DNA from: Mycobacterium sp. GA-1285
GTDB taxonomy: Bacteria; Actinomycetota; Actinomycetes; Mycobacteriales; Mycobacteriaceae
Length of the DNA: 64,000 nt
Direction of reading: 5' to 3'
Assembly: GCF_001499905.1 (NCBI RefSeq)
Contig: NZ_LQIS01000001.1
Coordinates: 186,001 to 250,000 of the forward strand
Within the stretch, counting starts at the first letter, position 1. Each line of letters begins with the position of its first letter. The position numbers were made by a program, and so were the translations under genes. Below are positions 20,606 to 30,699 of the stretch, in pieces. A model generated the notes under the pieces. That model did not search any database. It was not told where the DNA came from and saw only the letters and a list, made by a program, of their open reading frames with translations.

Positions 20606-21328
20606 GTGATCCGTTCGCTTGCAGGGGCTTTCGCGTTCGGCACCGTCGCACCGGTACGGAGTACGGCCGCGGTCGGTCGCGGTGCGTTGACGGCATTGCC
20701 GGTGGCAGGTGCGGCGATCGGCGGGCTGGCGGCCGTCGCCGCGTGGGCGGGGTCGTGGGCCTTCGGGCCGGGACCGCTGGCCGGTGTGCTGGCGGTGGCC
20801 GTCGTCGTCGCCGCGACGCGAGCGCTTCACATCGACGGGCTCGCCGACACCGCCGACGGTCTGGGTTGTTACGGCCCGCCGCAGCGGGCCCTCGAGGTGA
20901 TGCGGGACGGCTCGGCCGGCCCGTTCGGCGTGGCCGCGGTGGTGTTGGCGCTCCTGACGCAGGCATTCACCTTCGGGGGCCTGACAGCCTTCGGTCTGGT
21001 GGCGGCGGTCATGTCGGGACGCGTCGCGGCGGTGCTGGCGTGCCGTCGAGGCGTGTCGTCTGCGGCGGGAAGTGCGCTGGGCGCGCGGGTGGCCGGCACC
21101 CAATCGTCGGCGGTGGCCGGCGCGTGGATCATCGCCGTCGCCGGGTTGGCCGCGCTCGCGGGCCCTCGGCCGTGGCAGGGCCCCCTGGCCGTCGTCGTCG
21201 GGCTGGCGTGCGGCGCGGCGCTGGTGGCGCACTGTGTACGACGCTTCGGCGGGATCACCGGCGACGTGCTCGGCGCCGCGATCGAGGTGACGACCACGAT
21301 CACGGCCCTGGGGCTCGCGATCCGCTGA
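20606..21328 (+). CDS. cobS: Adenosylcobinamide-GDP ribazoletransferase (cobalamin synthase)
   Basis: A 240-residue hydrophobic protein with about six transmembrane helices and the family motif [13 protein letters not shown] (acidic Mg-binding residues). It joins adenosylcobinamide-GDP to alpha-ribazole (phosphate) at the membrane, the last assembly step of adenosylcobalamin. GTG start with AGGAGG about 9 nt upstream. It is the last gene of the cobUTS operon and ends in a hairpin shared with convergent ilvE. Confidence 0.93.
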   Translation: MIRSLAGAFAFGTVAPVRSTAAVGRGALTALPVAGAAIGGLAAVAAWAGSWAFGPGPLAGVLAVAVVVAATRALHIDGLADTADGLGCYGPPQRALEVMRDGSAGPFGVAAVVLALLTQAFTFGGLTAFGLVAAVMSGRVAAVLACRRGVSSAAGSALGARVAGTQSSAVAGAWIIAVAGLAALAGPRPWQGPLAVVVGLACGAALVAHCVRRFGGITGDVLGAAIEVTTTITALGLAIR

Positions 21329-21343
21329 GCCGTCCGGCTCAGC
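21324..21343. terminator. Palindromic hairpin between cobS and ilvE stops
   Basis: GCTGAGCC GTCC GGCTCAGC: a perfect 8-bp stem with a 4-nt loop that includes the cobS TGA and reaches the ilvE stop. It could act in both directions. Confidence 0.5.
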
Positions 21344-22457
21344 CGAGTCGGGCCATCCAGCCGTGGGTATCGGCGAAGGTGCCTCGCTGGATCCCGGTCA
21401 ACGTGTCGCGCAGCGCCATCGTGATCTCCCCCGGCCCGCCGTCGGCGATGGTGAACTCACCGTCGGCGTGCTTGACGGTGCCCACGGGGGTGATCACCGC
21501 GGCGGTCCCGCACGCGAACACTTCGGTGATCTCGCCCGCGGCCGCCTTCTTCTGCCACTCGTCGACGTCGATCTTGCGTTCCTCGACCGCGAAACCGGCG
21601 TCGGATGCCAACTGCAGCAACGAATCTCGGGTCACGCCGGGCAGGATCGAGCCACTCAGCTCGGGAGTGACCAGCCGCGCCGACCCGCCGCTGCCGAAGA
21701 CGAAGAACAGGTTCATCCCCCCCATCTCCTCGACATAGCGGCGTTCGGCGGCGTCCAACCACACCACCTGGTCACAGTCGTTGTCGGCGGCCTGGGCCTG
21801 CGCGAGCAGCGAAGCGGCGTAGTTACCGCCGAACTTGGCCGCACCGGTACCGCCCGGGCAGGCCCGCACGTATTCGGTGGACAGCCATACGGAAACGGGT
21901 TTGACGCCGCCGGTGAAGTAGGCGCCCGCCGGCGAGGCGATGACCATGTAGCGGTATTCGGTTGCCGGCCGCACACCCAGTCCGGGCTCGGTGGCGAACA
22001 CGAAAGGCCGCAGATACAGCGACTCCTCACCACCGGCCGGTGGAACCCACTGCTCGTCGACCGCGATCAACTGGCGCAGCGACTCGATGAAGACATCCTC
22101 GGGCAGTTCGGGGATCGCGAGCCGCCGTGCCGACATCCGCAGCCGGCGTGCGTTGGCCTCCGGCCGGAACGACACCACCGAGCCGTCCGCCCAGCGGTAC
22201 GCCTTGAGACCCTCGAAGATCTCCTGCGCGTAGTGCAGCACGATCGCCGACGGGTCGAGTTCGATCGGGCCGTAGGGGATCACGCGCGCGTTGTGCCAGC
22301 CCTCACCGTCTACCCCGTCCTTGCGCCAGTCGATCGACACCATGTGATCGGTGTGGTAGCGGCCGAATCCGGGATCGGCCAGGATCGACGCCCGGACCTC
22401 GTCGCTCGCCCGGTTCGCGTTGCGCTCGACCGTGAACTCGAGGGGGCCGTCAGTCAT
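21339..22457 (-). CDS. ilvE: Branched-chain amino acid aminotransferase
   Basis: A 372-residue fold-type IV PLP enzyme. The PLP lysine lies in [15 protein letters not shown]. Other motifs are [14 protein letters not shown] near the N-terminus and the C-terminal [15 protein letters not shown]. It interconverts Leu, Ile and Val with their keto acids and in mycobacteria also forms Met from its keto acid. The length is normal. It is transcribed away from gcvT's 3' side with a gap of about 20 bp; gcvT lies upstream on the same strand. Confidence 0.94.
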   Translation of the reverse strand: MTDGPLEFTVERNANRASDEVRASILADPGFGRYHTDHMVSIDWRKDGVDGEGWHNARVIPYGPIELDPSAIVLHYAQEIFEGLKAYRWADGSVVSFRPEANARRLRMSARRLAIPELPEDVFIESLRQLIAVDEQWVPPAGGEESLYLRPFVFATEPGLGVRPATEYRYMVIASPAGAYFTGGVKPVSVWLSTEYVRACPGGTGAAKFGGNYAASLLAQAQAADNDCDQVVWLDAAERRYVEEMGGMNLFFVFGSGGSARLVTPELSGSILPGVTRDSLLQLASDAGFAVEERKIDVDEWQKKAAAGEITEVFACGTAAVITPVGTVKHADGEFTIADGGPGEITMALRDTLTGIQRGTFADTHGWMARLG

Positions 22458-22479
22458 GCAGCGATTGTATATCCGCGCG

Positions 22480-23574
22480 CTACCGGGTTTTTGCCGCGAC
22501 GAACGGAGGCTTGACCACCTCGCACTCGACCGCGCGGCCGCGCACGTCGACCGTGACGCGGCCTCCGTCGACGATGTCTGCTGCGGTGTCGATCAACGCC
22601 AGTGCGATCCCGACTTTCAGTGTGGGAGAAAAGGTTCCAGATGTCGTCACGCCCACGGGGCGCTCACCGTCGAGCACGGTGAGATCTGCCCGCAGCACGC
22701 CCCGACCGACGGCCTTCAAGCCACGCAGCAGCCGTGGCGGGCCGGCCTCCTTCTCGGCCAGCAGCGCGTCGCGCCCCCAGAACGTGTCCTTGCGCCAGCC
22801 GATGGCCCACCCGCAGCGGGCCTGCAGCGGCGAGAAGTCCAGCGACAGTTCATGGCCGTGCAGCGGATACCCCATCTCGGTCCGCAGGGTGTCGCGCGCG
22901 CCCAGTCCCGCAGGCTCGCCACCCGCCGAGACGACGGCCTCGAGCAGCGCGTCGAAGACCACGCCCGAACGGTCCCACGGCGGCAGCAGCTCGTAACCGT
23001 GCTCGCCGGTGTAGCCGGTGCGGCAGACCCGTACAGGTACACCGGCGAACTCGGCGTCGGCGTAGCCCATGTAGTCCATGTCGGTCGGCAGCCCCAACCC
23101 GCCGACCACCTCCGCCGATTTCGGCCCCTGAACCGCCAGCACCGCGTACGACCGGTGTTCGTCGGTGATGGTGAGGCCGGCCGGCGCCCGCTGCCGCAGC
23201 GCGTCGACGACCGCGGCGGTGTTGGCGGCGTTGGGTACCAGAAAGATCTCGTCGTCGGAGACGTAGTAGGCGATCAGGTCGTCGATCACACCGCCGGAAT
23301 CGTTGCAGCACAACGTGTATTGCGCCTTGCCCGGGCCGATCCGGCGCAGGTCGTTGGTGAAGGCGGAATTGATGTATTCGGCAGCGCCGGGGCCGCGGAC
23401 CAACGCCTTGCCGAGATGGCTGACATCGAAGAGCCCGACGGAGTTGCGCGTCGAGTTGTGCTCGCTGACGGTTCCCGCGTACGAGACGGGCATCAGCCAC
23501 CCGCCGAACTCGGCGAAATTCGCGCCGAGTTCGCGATGGCGCTCTTCCAGCGGGCCCTTCGACACGTCCGTCAC
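22480..23574 (-). CDS. gcvT: Aminomethyltransferase (glycine cleavage T protein)
   Basis: A 364-residue folate-binding protein transferring the methylene group from the H-protein aminomethyl-lipoate to tetrahydrofolate. Motifs: [26 protein letters not shown], the folate-binding [10 protein letters not shown], and the C-terminal [20 protein letters not shown]. The start is the GTG giving [14 protein letters not shown] longer open frame upstream overlaps the cyclase gene and has no family similarity. The lipoyl proteins made by lipB/lipA further along this window include its partner GcvH, encoded elsewhere. No glycine riboswitch is seen upstream. Confidence 0.93.
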   Translation of the reverse strand: MTDVSKGPLEERHRELGANFAEFGGWLMPVSYAGTVSEHNSTRNSVGLFDVSHLGKALVRGPGAAEYINSAFTNDLRRIGPGKAQYTLCCNDSGGVIDDLIAYYVSDDEIFLVPNAANTAAVVDALRQRAPAGLTITDEHRSYAVLAVQGPKSAEVVGGLGLPTDMDYMGYADAEFAGVPVRVCRTGYTGEHGYELLPPWDRSGVVFDALLEAVVSAGGEPAGLGARDTLRTEMGYPLHGHELSLDFSPLQARCGWAIGWRKDTFWGRDALLAEKEAGPPRLLRGLKAVGRGVLRADLTVLDGERPVGVTTSGTFSPTLKVGIALALIDTAADIVDGGRVTVDVRGRAVECEVVKPPFVAAKTR

Positions 23575-23613
23575 GCCGATCCACCCTAATGGGGCCAACG
23601 AGTTGGCACACTT

Positions 23614-24705
23614 GTGCAGGTGGTCGACCTCGACGCGCTGCAAGCCGCCGGGATCGCCGACGCCCACAGGCGGGCCGGGCTGATCGCCTACCTCGACTCA
23701 CTGGGCTTTTCCGCCGAGGACATGGTCGAGGCCGAACGCCGCGGCCGGCTCTTCGGCCTGGCCGGAGACGTCCTGCAGTGGTCGGGACCTCCCACTTACA
23801 CCCTTCGGGCGGCCGCCGAGCAACTCGGCGTCCCGCTCGCGGACCTGACCCACGCGTGGCAGGCGCTCGGTCTGCGGGTCGCCGGCCCCGACGTGCCCGC
23901 GCTGAGCCGCGCCGACGTCGACGCGTTGACGTCATGGCGGACGATCAGCGCGGTGACGGGCCCGGACGCCGCGCTCAACTTCCTGCGGATCGTCGGTGCG
24001 GCGATGGCGCGCCTCGCCGAGGCCAGCGGAACGATGATTCGGCTCGCCCAGCCGGACCTGCTGATGACCCACACCCACGACGAGCTCACCACCGCGCGGG
24101 CCTACCGTTCGGTTGCCGCGCTCGTGCCCGGCATCTCGGCGCTGATGGACGCGGTGTGGCGCCACCACATCACCAGCGCCAGGGCGTACTTCGAGGACGT
24201 CATCCACGACGCGTCGGCGATGGTGACCTGCGGCGTCGGGTTCGCCGACCTGTCGGGGTTCACGGTGCTCACTCAGCGGCTGAGCCCGACGGAGCTGTCC
24301 GATCTGCTGGTGGAGTTCAGCGGCGCGGTGAGCGATGTGGTGCACGCCGACGGCGGCCGGGTGGTCAAGTTCATCGGCGACGAGGTGATGTGGGTGAACG
24401 CGAGCCCCCACCAGCTGGTCAAGGCCGCGACCGACCTGGTCGATTATCCGCGGGCGCGCCAGGCCGGTCTGGGGGTTCGCGCGGGCCTGGGGTACGGCCT
24501 GGTGCTGTCGATCGGCGGCGACTACTTCGGGACCCCCGTCAACCTGGCCGCGCGACTGGTGAGCGCCGCCGCGCCCGGTCAGATACTGGCCGCGGGCGAT
24601 GTGCGCGACGCGCTGCCCGAGCATCCAGCGGCCCGGCTGGAACCCTTGACGCTCAAAGGGTTCGAGGGCCCGGTCACCGCCTACGACCTTCACGCCGGCT
24701 CCTGA
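23614..24705 (+). CDS. Class III adenylyl cyclase with N-terminal regulatory domain (Rv2212-like)
   Basis: A 363-residue soluble protein. The N-terminal half (about residues 1-180) is the helical regulatory domain shared with Rv1264 and Rv2212. The C-terminal catalytic domain shows metal-binding Asp in FADLSGFT and GDEVMW, the adenine-selecting Lys in VVKFIGDE and Asp in GGDYFG, and transition-state Asn/Arg in VNLAARL. All catalytic residues appear present, so it should form an active homodimer making cAMP from ATP. GTG start, divergent from gcvT with 39 bp between. pepB follows after 17 bp. Confidence 0.9.
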   Translation: MQVVDLDALQAAGIADAHRRAGLIAYLDSLGFSAEDMVEAERRGRLFGLAGDVLQWSGPPTYTLRAAAEQLGVPLADLTHAWQALGLRVAGPDVPALSRADVDALTSWRTISAVTGPDAALNFLRIVGAAMARLAEASGTMIRLAQPDLLMTHTHDELTTARAYRSVAALVPGISALMDAVWRHHITSARAYFEDVIHDASAMVTCGVGFADLSGFTVLTQRLSPTELSDLLVEFSGAVSDVVHADGGRVVKFIGDEVMWVNASPHQLVKAATDLVDYPRARQAGLGVRAGLGYGLVLSIGGDYFGTPVNLAARLVSAAAPGQILAAGDVRDALPEHPAARLEPLTLKGFEGPVTAYDLHAGS

Positions 24706-24722
24706 AGCTAGGGTTGGGGGTC

Positions 24723-26243
24723 GTGAGCCCTGCAACCTCTGGATATCAGACCCCGACCGTCACCGTCAGCACGTCGTTGCCCAAACGCAAAGCCGACGGC
24801 TCGGTGCTGATCGTTCCCGTGGTGAACGGGGACGACGACTCTGCGGCGAAGGTGGTGGCCAGCCCGTTCCTCGATTCCTCGGCGGTCGCCGAGATCGAGT
24901 CGGCGTTGGCGGCGCTGGGCGCCAAAGGCGGCAGCGAGCAGGTCACCCGCGTCATCGCACCGTCGTTACCGGTAAGCAGCGTGCTGGCCGTCGGGCTCGG
25001 TAAGCAACGCGACGGATACCCGGCCGATGTCATCCGCCGCGCGGCCGGCGTTGCGGCCCGGTCCCTCAACGGCACCGAATCGGTGGTGACCACCCTGTCC
25101 GGTGTGGATCTCGCGGCGGCGATCGAGGGTCTGATCCTCGGCGCATACCGGTTCAGCGAGTTCCGCAGCGACAAGACTGCACCCAAAGACCGCGGCCTGC
25201 AGTCGATCATCGCGCTGGCCCCGGATACCAAGTCGGCCACCAAGGAAGCCGCACAACGGGCGGCAGACATCGCGACTGCGGTGGTCACCGCCCGCGATTT
25301 CGTCAACACCCCGCCCAGCCACCTGTTTCCCGACGAATTCGCCCGGCGTGCAAAGGCTTTGGGCGAAGCGGCCGGATTGTCGGTCGAGGTGCTCGACGAG
25401 AGGGCGTTGGAGAAGGCCGGTTACGGCGGCATCATCGGCGTCGGCAAGGGCTCGTCGCGGCCACCCAGGCTGGTGCGGCTGACCCACAAGGGCGCCAAAC
25501 GCAAGGGTAAGCGTGTCGCGTTGGTCGGCAAGGGCATCACGTTCGACACCGGCGGGATTTCGATCAAGCCCGCGGCGAACATGCACCACATGACCTCGGA
25601 CATGGGCGGCGCGGCGGCCGTGGTGGCCACGGTGGCGCTGGCGGCCAAGCAGAAGCTGCCCATCGACGTGATCGCCACAGTGCCGATGGCCGAGAACATG
25701 CCGTCGGCGACCGCGCAGCGTCCGGGCGACGTGTTGACCCAGTACGGCGGGACCACGGTCGAGGTGCTCAACACCGACGCCGAAGGCAGGCTGATCCTGG
25801 CCGACGCGATCGTGCGGGCGGGTGAGGACAAGCCGGACTACCTGATCGAGACGTCGACGCTGACCGGCGCCCAGACCGTCGCGCTCGGGGCCCGGACGCC
25901 AGGTGTCATGGGCAGCGACGAGTTCCGCGACCGGGTGGCCGGCATTTCGCAGGCGGTCGGCGAGAACGCCTGGCCGATGCCGCTGCCCGAGGAGCTCAAG
26001 GACGACCTCAAGTCGACCGTCGCCGACCTCGCGAACGTCAGCGGTTCGCGCTATGCCGGCATGCTCGTGGCGGGCACGTATCTGCGCGAGTTCGTGCCGG
26101 ACGGCGTGCAGTGGGCCCACATCGACATCGCGGGCCCGGCGTACAACACCGGAGGGCCGTGGGGCTACACCGGCAAGGGCGGCACGGGTGTGCCGACGCG
26201 GACGATGTTCGCGGTGCTGGAGGATATCGCCGCGAGCGGCTGA
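24723..26243 (+). CDS. pepB: Leucyl aminopeptidase (M17)
   Basis: A 506-residue cytosolic dizinc aminopeptidase. The M17 catalytic domain contains [18 protein letters not shown] (metal-binding Lys and Asp), [13 protein letters not shown], and the family signature [13 protein letters not shown]. The N-terminal macro-like domain is about 180 residues. It releases N-terminal Leu and other residues in protein turnover. The start is the GTG after a TAGGGT box 8 nt upstream. Upstream open codons overlap the cyclase gene in another frame. The 3' end, including the stop codon, is tandemly duplicated just downstream. Confidence 0.93.
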   Translation: MSPATSGYQTPTVTVSTSLPKRKADGSVLIVPVVNGDDDSAAKVVASPFLDSSAVAEIESALAALGAKGGSEQVTRVIAPSLPVSSVLAVGLGKQRDGYPADVIRRAAGVAARSLNGTESVVTTLSGVDLAAAIEGLILGAYRFSEFRSDKTAPKDRGLQSIIALAPDTKSATKEAAQRAADIATAVVTARDFVNTPPSHLFPDEFARRAKALGEAAGLSVEVLDERALEKAGYGGIIGVGKGSSRPPRLVRLTHKGAKRKGKRVALVGKGITFDTGGISIKPAANMHHMTSDMGGAAAVVATVALAAKQKLPIDVIATVPMAENMPSATAQRPGDVLTQYGGTTVEVLNTDAEGRLILADAIVRAGEDKPDYLIETSTLTGAQTVALGARTPGVMGSDEFRDRVAGISQAVGENAWPMPLPEELKDDLKSTVADLANVSGSRYAGMLVAGTYLREFVPDGVQWAHIDIAGPAYNTGGPWGYTGKGGTGVPTRTMFAVLEDIAASG

Positions 26244-26292
26244 TCGGGCTGGAGCCGCGAGCGGCTGATCGGGCTAGAGCGGCGAGCGGCTA
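26229..26292 (+). repeat. 25-bp tandem repeat of the pepB 3' end
   Basis: Unit GCCGCGAGCGGCTGATCGGGC plus 4 nt occurs at 26229-26253 and 26254-26278 with one change. A truncated third copy is at 26279-26292. The first copy carries the pepB stop TGA and the second repeats the same ASG-stop codons. Confidence 0.8.
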
Positions 26293-26315
26293 GGCCGTTC
26301 GCCGAGACGGAGTAT

Positions 26316-26378
26316 CGCCGAGACCGACGATATGGCGGTTTTCACTCGCACAGATCCGCCATAACGTCGGTTTCGCCG
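26316..26378. repeat. Imperfect inverted repeat in the pepB-ephD gap
   Basis: Arms of 23 bp (26316-26338 and 26356-26378) match at 20 of 23 positions, with a 17-nt loop. The right arm reads CCGCCATAACGTCGGTTTCG. It sits between convergent genes and could terminate both. A related inverted repeat occurs at 34090-34152. Confidence 0.65.
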
Positions 26379-26395
26379 CTAGACAACCCCCGCCG

Positions 26396-28165
26396 CTAGA
26401 CGACCTTGCCGCGCGCGGTGCTGCGCATCACCTGCGGAAACAGGTGTGCGATTCCATAAACGATGTGGGCCTCCGGGGCGACGGGGCGGATCGGCTTGTT
26501 CTTCTTGACCGCCGACACGATCGCGTCGGCGACCTTGTCCGGACCGTACCGACGCCGGGAGAACGCCTTTTCCAACTGCGCGCGACGGGCTTCGACCTTG
26601 TCCCGCTTGGAAGGGGGCGTGTCGAACCGGGTGGTGTGCACGATGTTGGTGTCGATGACGCCGGGGCACACCGTCGTCAGGCCGACACCCGCTTGGTCCA
26701 ACTCGGCGCGCAGGCAGTCGCCGAACATGAACACCGCCGCCTTGCTGGTGGCATAGGCGTTCATCGACTGCTGCGGTGAGTATGCCGCCATCGACGAGAT
26801 GTTCACGACGTGCCCGCCGAGTCCGCGGTCAACCATCCTGCGCCCAAAGGACCTGCAGCAGTTGACGACTCCGCCGAAGTTGATGGCCAGTACGCGGTCG
26901 TACTCCTCGCGCGGGGTGTCGAGGAACATGCCTGCGTGCCCGACACCTGCGTTGTTGACGACGATGTCGGGCACCCCGTGTTCTGCGCACACCTTCTCGG
27001 CGAACCGCTCGACGGCGTCGGCGTCGGACACGTCGACGGTGTAGGCGTGCGCAATGCCACCGCGCGCGGCGACGTGGGCCGCGGTCTCCTTCGCGGTGCC
27101 TTCGTCGACATCGCTGACCACGATCTCGGCGCCCTCGCGGGCGAACGCGAGCGCCGTCGCGCGGCCGATACCGCTACCCGCGCCTGTCACGGAAACCAGT
27201 GTGTCGCTGAAGTATTCGCGTGGCCGGCCGACCTGTGCGCGCAGGAGTTCACGGGCGGGTGGCTCGCCACCGAGGAAATCGACGAGCTGCTCGACCGAGC
27301 GGGCGATGGCTTGCGGATGCGACATCGGCGACCAGTGCCCGGCGGCGATGTCGCGGCGCCACAACCGCGCGACCCAGTTCTTCGTGTCGTCGTAGACGTA
27401 CGGCCGCACGAACGGGTCTCTGGTGTTGACGATCAGTTGCACCGGGACATCGACGTAGTGATCGCTTCGCCCGGGTTTCATCGACCGCAGATAGTTCGCC
27501 CCGTACACCTTGACGCTCTTGACGGCGTCGGCCTTGTAGGTCGGCGAATGGTGCAGTTGCTCACGCGGGATGCCGTCGCGCACCAACAGGATCTGGCGCA
27601 CCAGACCCGCGACGAAGCCACGCACGGCGATCGGTGCGACCACCGGGATCGAGAAGAAGCCCATGTAGGCAAAGGACAGGAACTGACTCAGCGCACGCAC
27701 GAATCGGCGCGGACGCCACGGGCGCAACAGGCTTCGGGTGACGAAGACGTTGAGGTGATCGATGCTGGGACCGGAGATCGAGGTAAACGATGCGACCCGC
27801 TCACCGGCACCGGGCCGGGCCAGGTACTCCCACATGGCAGCCGAGCCCCAGTCGTGGGCGAGTACGTGCACCGGTTCGCCCGGGCTGACCGCAGCGACGA
27901 CCGCGTCGAAGTCATCAGCGTACTGAGACATGCGATAGGCCGAAACCCGTTTGGGCGCAGTCGATTCCCCGACACCACGGTTGTCGTAACGCACGATGCG
28001 GAACCGGCCGGACAGCAGCGGCACCACGCCGTCCCACAGCACGTGTGAATCGGGCCACCCGTGCACGAGGACCAGCGTCGGACCGTCGGGATTGCCCTCT
28101 TCGTAGACCGCGATCCGCACGTCGTCCGTGCTGTCGACGAATCGCTGCGTGCTCTCCCCCATCAC
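26396..28165 (-). CDS. ephD: EphD-like alpha/beta hydrolase fused to short-chain dehydrogenase
   Basis: A 589-residue two-domain protein. The N-terminal alpha/beta hydrolase (about residues 10-295) has the oxyanion HGWPDSHVLWDG, the nucleophile Asp in HDWGSAA and a C-terminal His (GHWSPMSHP), an epoxide-hydrolase pattern. The C-terminal classical SDR (about 315-585) has TGAGSGIGRATA, the NNAGVGHAG motif and catalytic YATSK. EphD in M. tuberculosis has epoxide hydrolase activity and has been implicated in mycolic acid metabolism. The start is GTG, or the ATG 3 nt later; a GGGAGG ribosome binding site precedes both. Confidence 0.92.
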   Translation of the reverse strand: MMGESTQRFVDSTDDVRIAVYEEGNPDGPTLVLVHGWPDSHVLWDGVVPLLSGRFRIVRYDNRGVGESTAPKRVSAYRMSQYADDFDAVVAAVSPGEPVHVLAHDWGSAAMWEYLARPGAGERVASFTSISGPSIDHLNVFVTRSLLRPWRPRRFVRALSQFLSFAYMGFFSIPVVAPIAVRGFVAGLVRQILLVRDGIPREQLHHSPTYKADAVKSVKVYGANYLRSMKPGRSDHYVDVPVQLIVNTRDPFVRPYVYDDTKNWVARLWRRDIAAGHWSPMSHPQAIARSVEQLVDFLGGEPPARELLRAQVGRPREYFSDTLVSVTGAGSGIGRATALAFAREGAEIVVSDVDEGTAKETAAHVAARGGIAHAYTVDVSDADAVERFAEKVCAEHGVPDIVVNNAGVGHAGMFLDTPREEYDRVLAINFGGVVNCCRSFGRRMVDRGLGGHVVNISSMAAYSPQQSMNAYATSKAAVFMFGDCLRAELDQAGVGLTTVCPGVIDTNIVHTTRFDTPPSKRDKVEARRAQLEKAFSRRRYGPDKVADAIVSAVKKNKPIRPVAPEAHIVYGIAHLFPQVMRSTARGKVV

Positions 28166-28261
28166 ACCTCCCGTGACTTGGCGGAACCGCCGGTACCGTA
28201 TCAGTGCCCTTCATCCTCCCCCTACCCTCCGGGTGGAGGCACCCGCACACGCAAGCCTTCG

Positions 28262-28618
28262 TCAGCGCTCGTCGAGTTCCCGCCGAGCCGCGCGTCGGCG
28301 CTCGATTCGGCGCCGCTCGTCGTAGTCCCGCATCCGCTGCGGGTAGCCGACTTTCTGCACGTCATAGACCGGGATCTTCAGCCGTTCGGAAAGCCGCCGG
28401 GCGCCGACGTCTCCCCCGGCGCGGCGCCGCGTCCACTCCCCGTCGGCGGCGACCAGCACCACGGTGACGTCGGTGACGGTGGTCTTCGGTTCCACGAAAG
28501 CTTCGACGCCGGTGTGCGTGGCGACCCATTGCCGGAGATAGTTCAGATCCGCGGCGGGGTCCTTACCCGAATCCCTGCCTTCGCGTTTTCCGCGCCGAAA
28601 CCTGTCGAGGACTCCCAC
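28262..28618 (-). CDS. Small basic conserved protein (118 aa)
   Basis: A 118-residue protein with a very basic C-terminus (RMRDYDERRRIERRRAARREL). A compact mixed region has TTVTDVTVVLVAADGEWTRR, and the segment SERLKIPVYDVQKVGYPQRM looks conserved. I recall similar proteins next to dlaT in mycobacteria, sometimes labelled oxidoreductase, but I see no cofactor motif. The GTG start has a GGAGGG ribosome binding site about 10 nt upstream and removes an unconvincing Arg-rich extension. It lies divergent from dlaT and 96 bp upstream of ephD on the same strand. Confidence 0.7.
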   Translation of the reverse strand: MGVLDRFRRGKREGRDSGKDPAADLNYLRQWVATHTGVEAFVEPKTTVTDVTVVLVAADGEWTRRRAGGDVGARRLSERLKIPVYDVQKVGYPQRMRDYDERRRIERRRAARRELDER

Positions 28619-28776
28619 TCGCGTTCGCACTCCCTCCGATCGCCTGTCTCGATAGTGCCAGAGGAGTGGGTCGGACGGTCTGCGGCGAACTGCGCGTCCG
28701 GACGTGACAGGATGGGTATGAACACAATCACCCAGCACGACTGACGATCGTTCAAGGGAGCGAGGGAGTCAATCAC

Positions 28777-30669
28777 ATGGCCATCTCTGTTCAGATGCCC
28801 GCACTCGGTGAGAGCGTTACCGAGGGGACTGTCACCCGATGGCTCAAGCAAGAGGGTGACACGGTCGAACAAGATGAGCCTCTGCTCGAAGTCTCCACCG
28901 ACAAGGTCGACACCGAGATTCCCGCGCCCGCTTCCGGTGTGCTGAAGAAGATCATCGCCCAGGAGGACGACACCGTAGAGGTGGGCGGTGAGTTGGCGGT
29001 CATCGGTGATGCCGATGAGGACGGCGACTCCGGGGGCTCGGACGACTCCGAGGAAGCGTCGGACGACGAGCAGGGAGAGTCGGACGACTCCGAGGAGGCG
29101 TCGGACGACGAGGAGCAGCCCGCCGAAGAGGACAAGCCGGCCGAGGAACCGGCCGCGCAGCCGGAACCCTCCGCCGAGGAGACGGAATCAGAACCGGAGC
29201 CCAAGGCCAAGCCCGCCGCGAAGTCGTCGGGTGAGGGTTCAGGTAAGTCCACGCCGGTGCTGATGCCCGAACTCGGCGAGTCGGTGACCGAAGGCACCGT
29301 GACCCGCTGGCTGAAGAAGGTCGGCGACAGCGTCGAAGTCGACGAGCCGCTGCTCGAGGTGTCGACGGACAAGGTCGACACCGAGATCCCCTCGCCCGTG
29401 GCGGGCACGTTGATCTCGATCACCGCGGAAGAGGACGACACCGTCGAGGTGGGCGGCGAGCTGGCCAAGATCGGTGATACCGATGCCGAGGCCGAACCGG
29501 AACCGGAACCCGAACCGGAGCCCAAGGAAGAGAAAAAGCCGGAGCCGAAACCGGAAGAGGAAGAGGAAGAGGAGAAGGAAGAGGAGTCCGAACCGGAGCC
29601 CAAGCCCGAGCCCAAGGAAGAGAAGAAGCCCGAGCCCGAGCCCGAGGAAGAGCCCAAGCCCGAGCCCACGGAAGCAAAGAAGTCCGAGCCACAGCCGACG
29701 AGCGATTCGGGGCCCTACGTCACCCCGTTGGTGCGAAAGTTGGCCGCGGAGAACAACGTTGACCTCGCCAGCGTGAAGGGCACCGGAGTCGGCGGCCGCA
29801 TCCGAAAGCAAGACGTCCTGGCGGCAGCGGAGGCCGACAAGGCGCCGGCGGCGTCGACCGATCAGGCGGCCGAAGCCCCGGGAAGGTCGCCCGCTGCGGC
29901 TACGGCGTCCGCGGACGCCGAGGCGTCGGCCGCGTCGCTGGCACACCTGCGTGGCACGACCCAGAAGGCCACCAGGATCCGGCAGTTGACCGCGCAGAAG
30001 ACGCGCGAATCCCTGCAGGCGACAGCGCAATTGACGCAGACCCACGAGGTCGACATGACCAGGATCGTGTCGCTGCGGGCGCGGGCCAAGGCCAGCTTCG
30101 CCGAACGCGAAGGCGTGAACCTGACGTATCTGCCGTTCATCGCCGTCGCTGTCATCGACGCGCTCAAGGCGCATCCCAACGTCAACGCCAGTTACAACGA
30201 GGAAACCAAGGAGATCACCTACTACGACGCCGAGCATCTCGGTATCGCTGTCGACACGGAGCGGGGTCTGCTCTCGCCGGTGATCAAGAACGCCGGTGAC
30301 TTGTCGCTCGGCGGGCTGGCCCGCGCGATCTCTGACATCGCCGCACGCGCCAGGTCCGGTGACCTCAAGCCCGACGAGTTGTCCGGTGGGACGTTCACCA
30401 TCACCAACATCGGCAGCCAGGGCGCGCTGTTCGACACGCCAATCCTGGTGCCGCCGCAGGCGGCGATGCTGGGGACCGGTGCGATCGTCAAACGGCCGCG
30501 GGTGATCGCCGACGAGTTCGGCAACGAGTCGATCGGCGTGCGCTCGGTGTGCTACCTGCCGTTGACATACGACCACCGGTTGATCGACGGCGCCGACGCC
30601 GGCCGCTTCCTGACCACCATCAAGCGCCGCCTCGAAGAAGGCGCATTCGAGGCCGATCTGGGTCTCTAG
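28777..30669 (+). CDS. dlaT: Dihydrolipoamide acyltransferase (E2) with two lipoyl domains
   Basis: A 630-residue E2 subunit. Two near-identical lipoyl domains (about residues 2-76 and 160-236) each have the lipoylated Lys in [12 protein letters not shown]. They are separated by acidic Ala/Pro/Glu linkers. The E3-binding domain (about 310-345, [16 protein letters not shown]...GRIRKQDVL) leads to the catalytic domain, with [12 protein letters not shown] at the C-terminus (catalytic His and Asp). DlaT serves pyruvate dehydrogenase and, in M. tuberculosis, the AhpC/AhpD peroxidase system. The second linker is a long Pro-Glu-Lys repeat of roughly 70 residues, making the protein longer than the 553-residue M. 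tuberculosis form. ATG with a GGGAG ribosome binding site. Confidence 0.94.
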   Translation: MAISVQMPALGESVTEGTVTRWLKQEGDTVEQDEPLLEVSTDKVDTEIPAPASGVLKKIIAQEDDTVEVGGELAVIGDADEDGDSGGSDDSEEASDDEQGESDDSEEASDDEEQPAEEDKPAEEPAAQPEPSAEETESEPEPKAKPAAKSSGEGSGKSTPVLMPELGESVTEGTVTRWLKKVGDSVEVDEPLLEVSTDKVDTEIPSPVAGTLISITAEEDDTVEVGGELAKIGDTDAEAEPEPEPEPEPKEEKKPEPKPEEEEEEEKEEESEPEPKPEPKEEKKPEPEPEEEPKPEPTEAKKSEPQPTSDSGPYVTPLVRKLAAENNVDLASVKGTGVGGRIRKQDVLAAAEADKAPAASTDQAAEAPGRSPAAATASADAEASAASLAHLRGTTQKATRIRQLTAQKTRESLQATAQLTQTHEVDMTRIVSLRARAKASFAEREGVNLTYLPFIAVAVIDALKAHPNVNASYNEETKEITYYDAEHLGIAVDTERGLLSPVIKNAGDLSLGGLARAISDIAARARSGDLKPDELSGGTFTITNIGSQGALFDTPILVPPQAAMLGTGAIVKRPRVIADEFGNESIGVRSVCYLPLTYDHRLIDGADAGRFLTTIKRRLEEGAFEADLGL

Positions 30670-30683
30670 AGCGCCTCTAGAGA
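30663..30683 (+). terminator. Hairpin over the dlaT stop codon
   Basis: TCTCTAGAG CGC CTCTAGAGA: a perfect 9-bp stem containing the dlaT TAG. There is no U-tract, and the next gene starts 17 bp later, so it may reduce rather than stop read-through. Confidence 0.4.
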
Positions 30684-30699
30684 AGGGCTTGCGCCTGTC

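Noticed and set aside
19247..21232. A 661-codon minus-strand open frame across cobU-cobT-cobS
   Set aside because: Spans three certain genes on the other strand; Arg/Gly/His-rich without motifs.
23575..23613. Glycine riboswitch in front of gcvT
   Set aside because: Only 39 bp separate gcvT from the divergent cyclase gene, too short for the aptamers, and no matching motif is seen.
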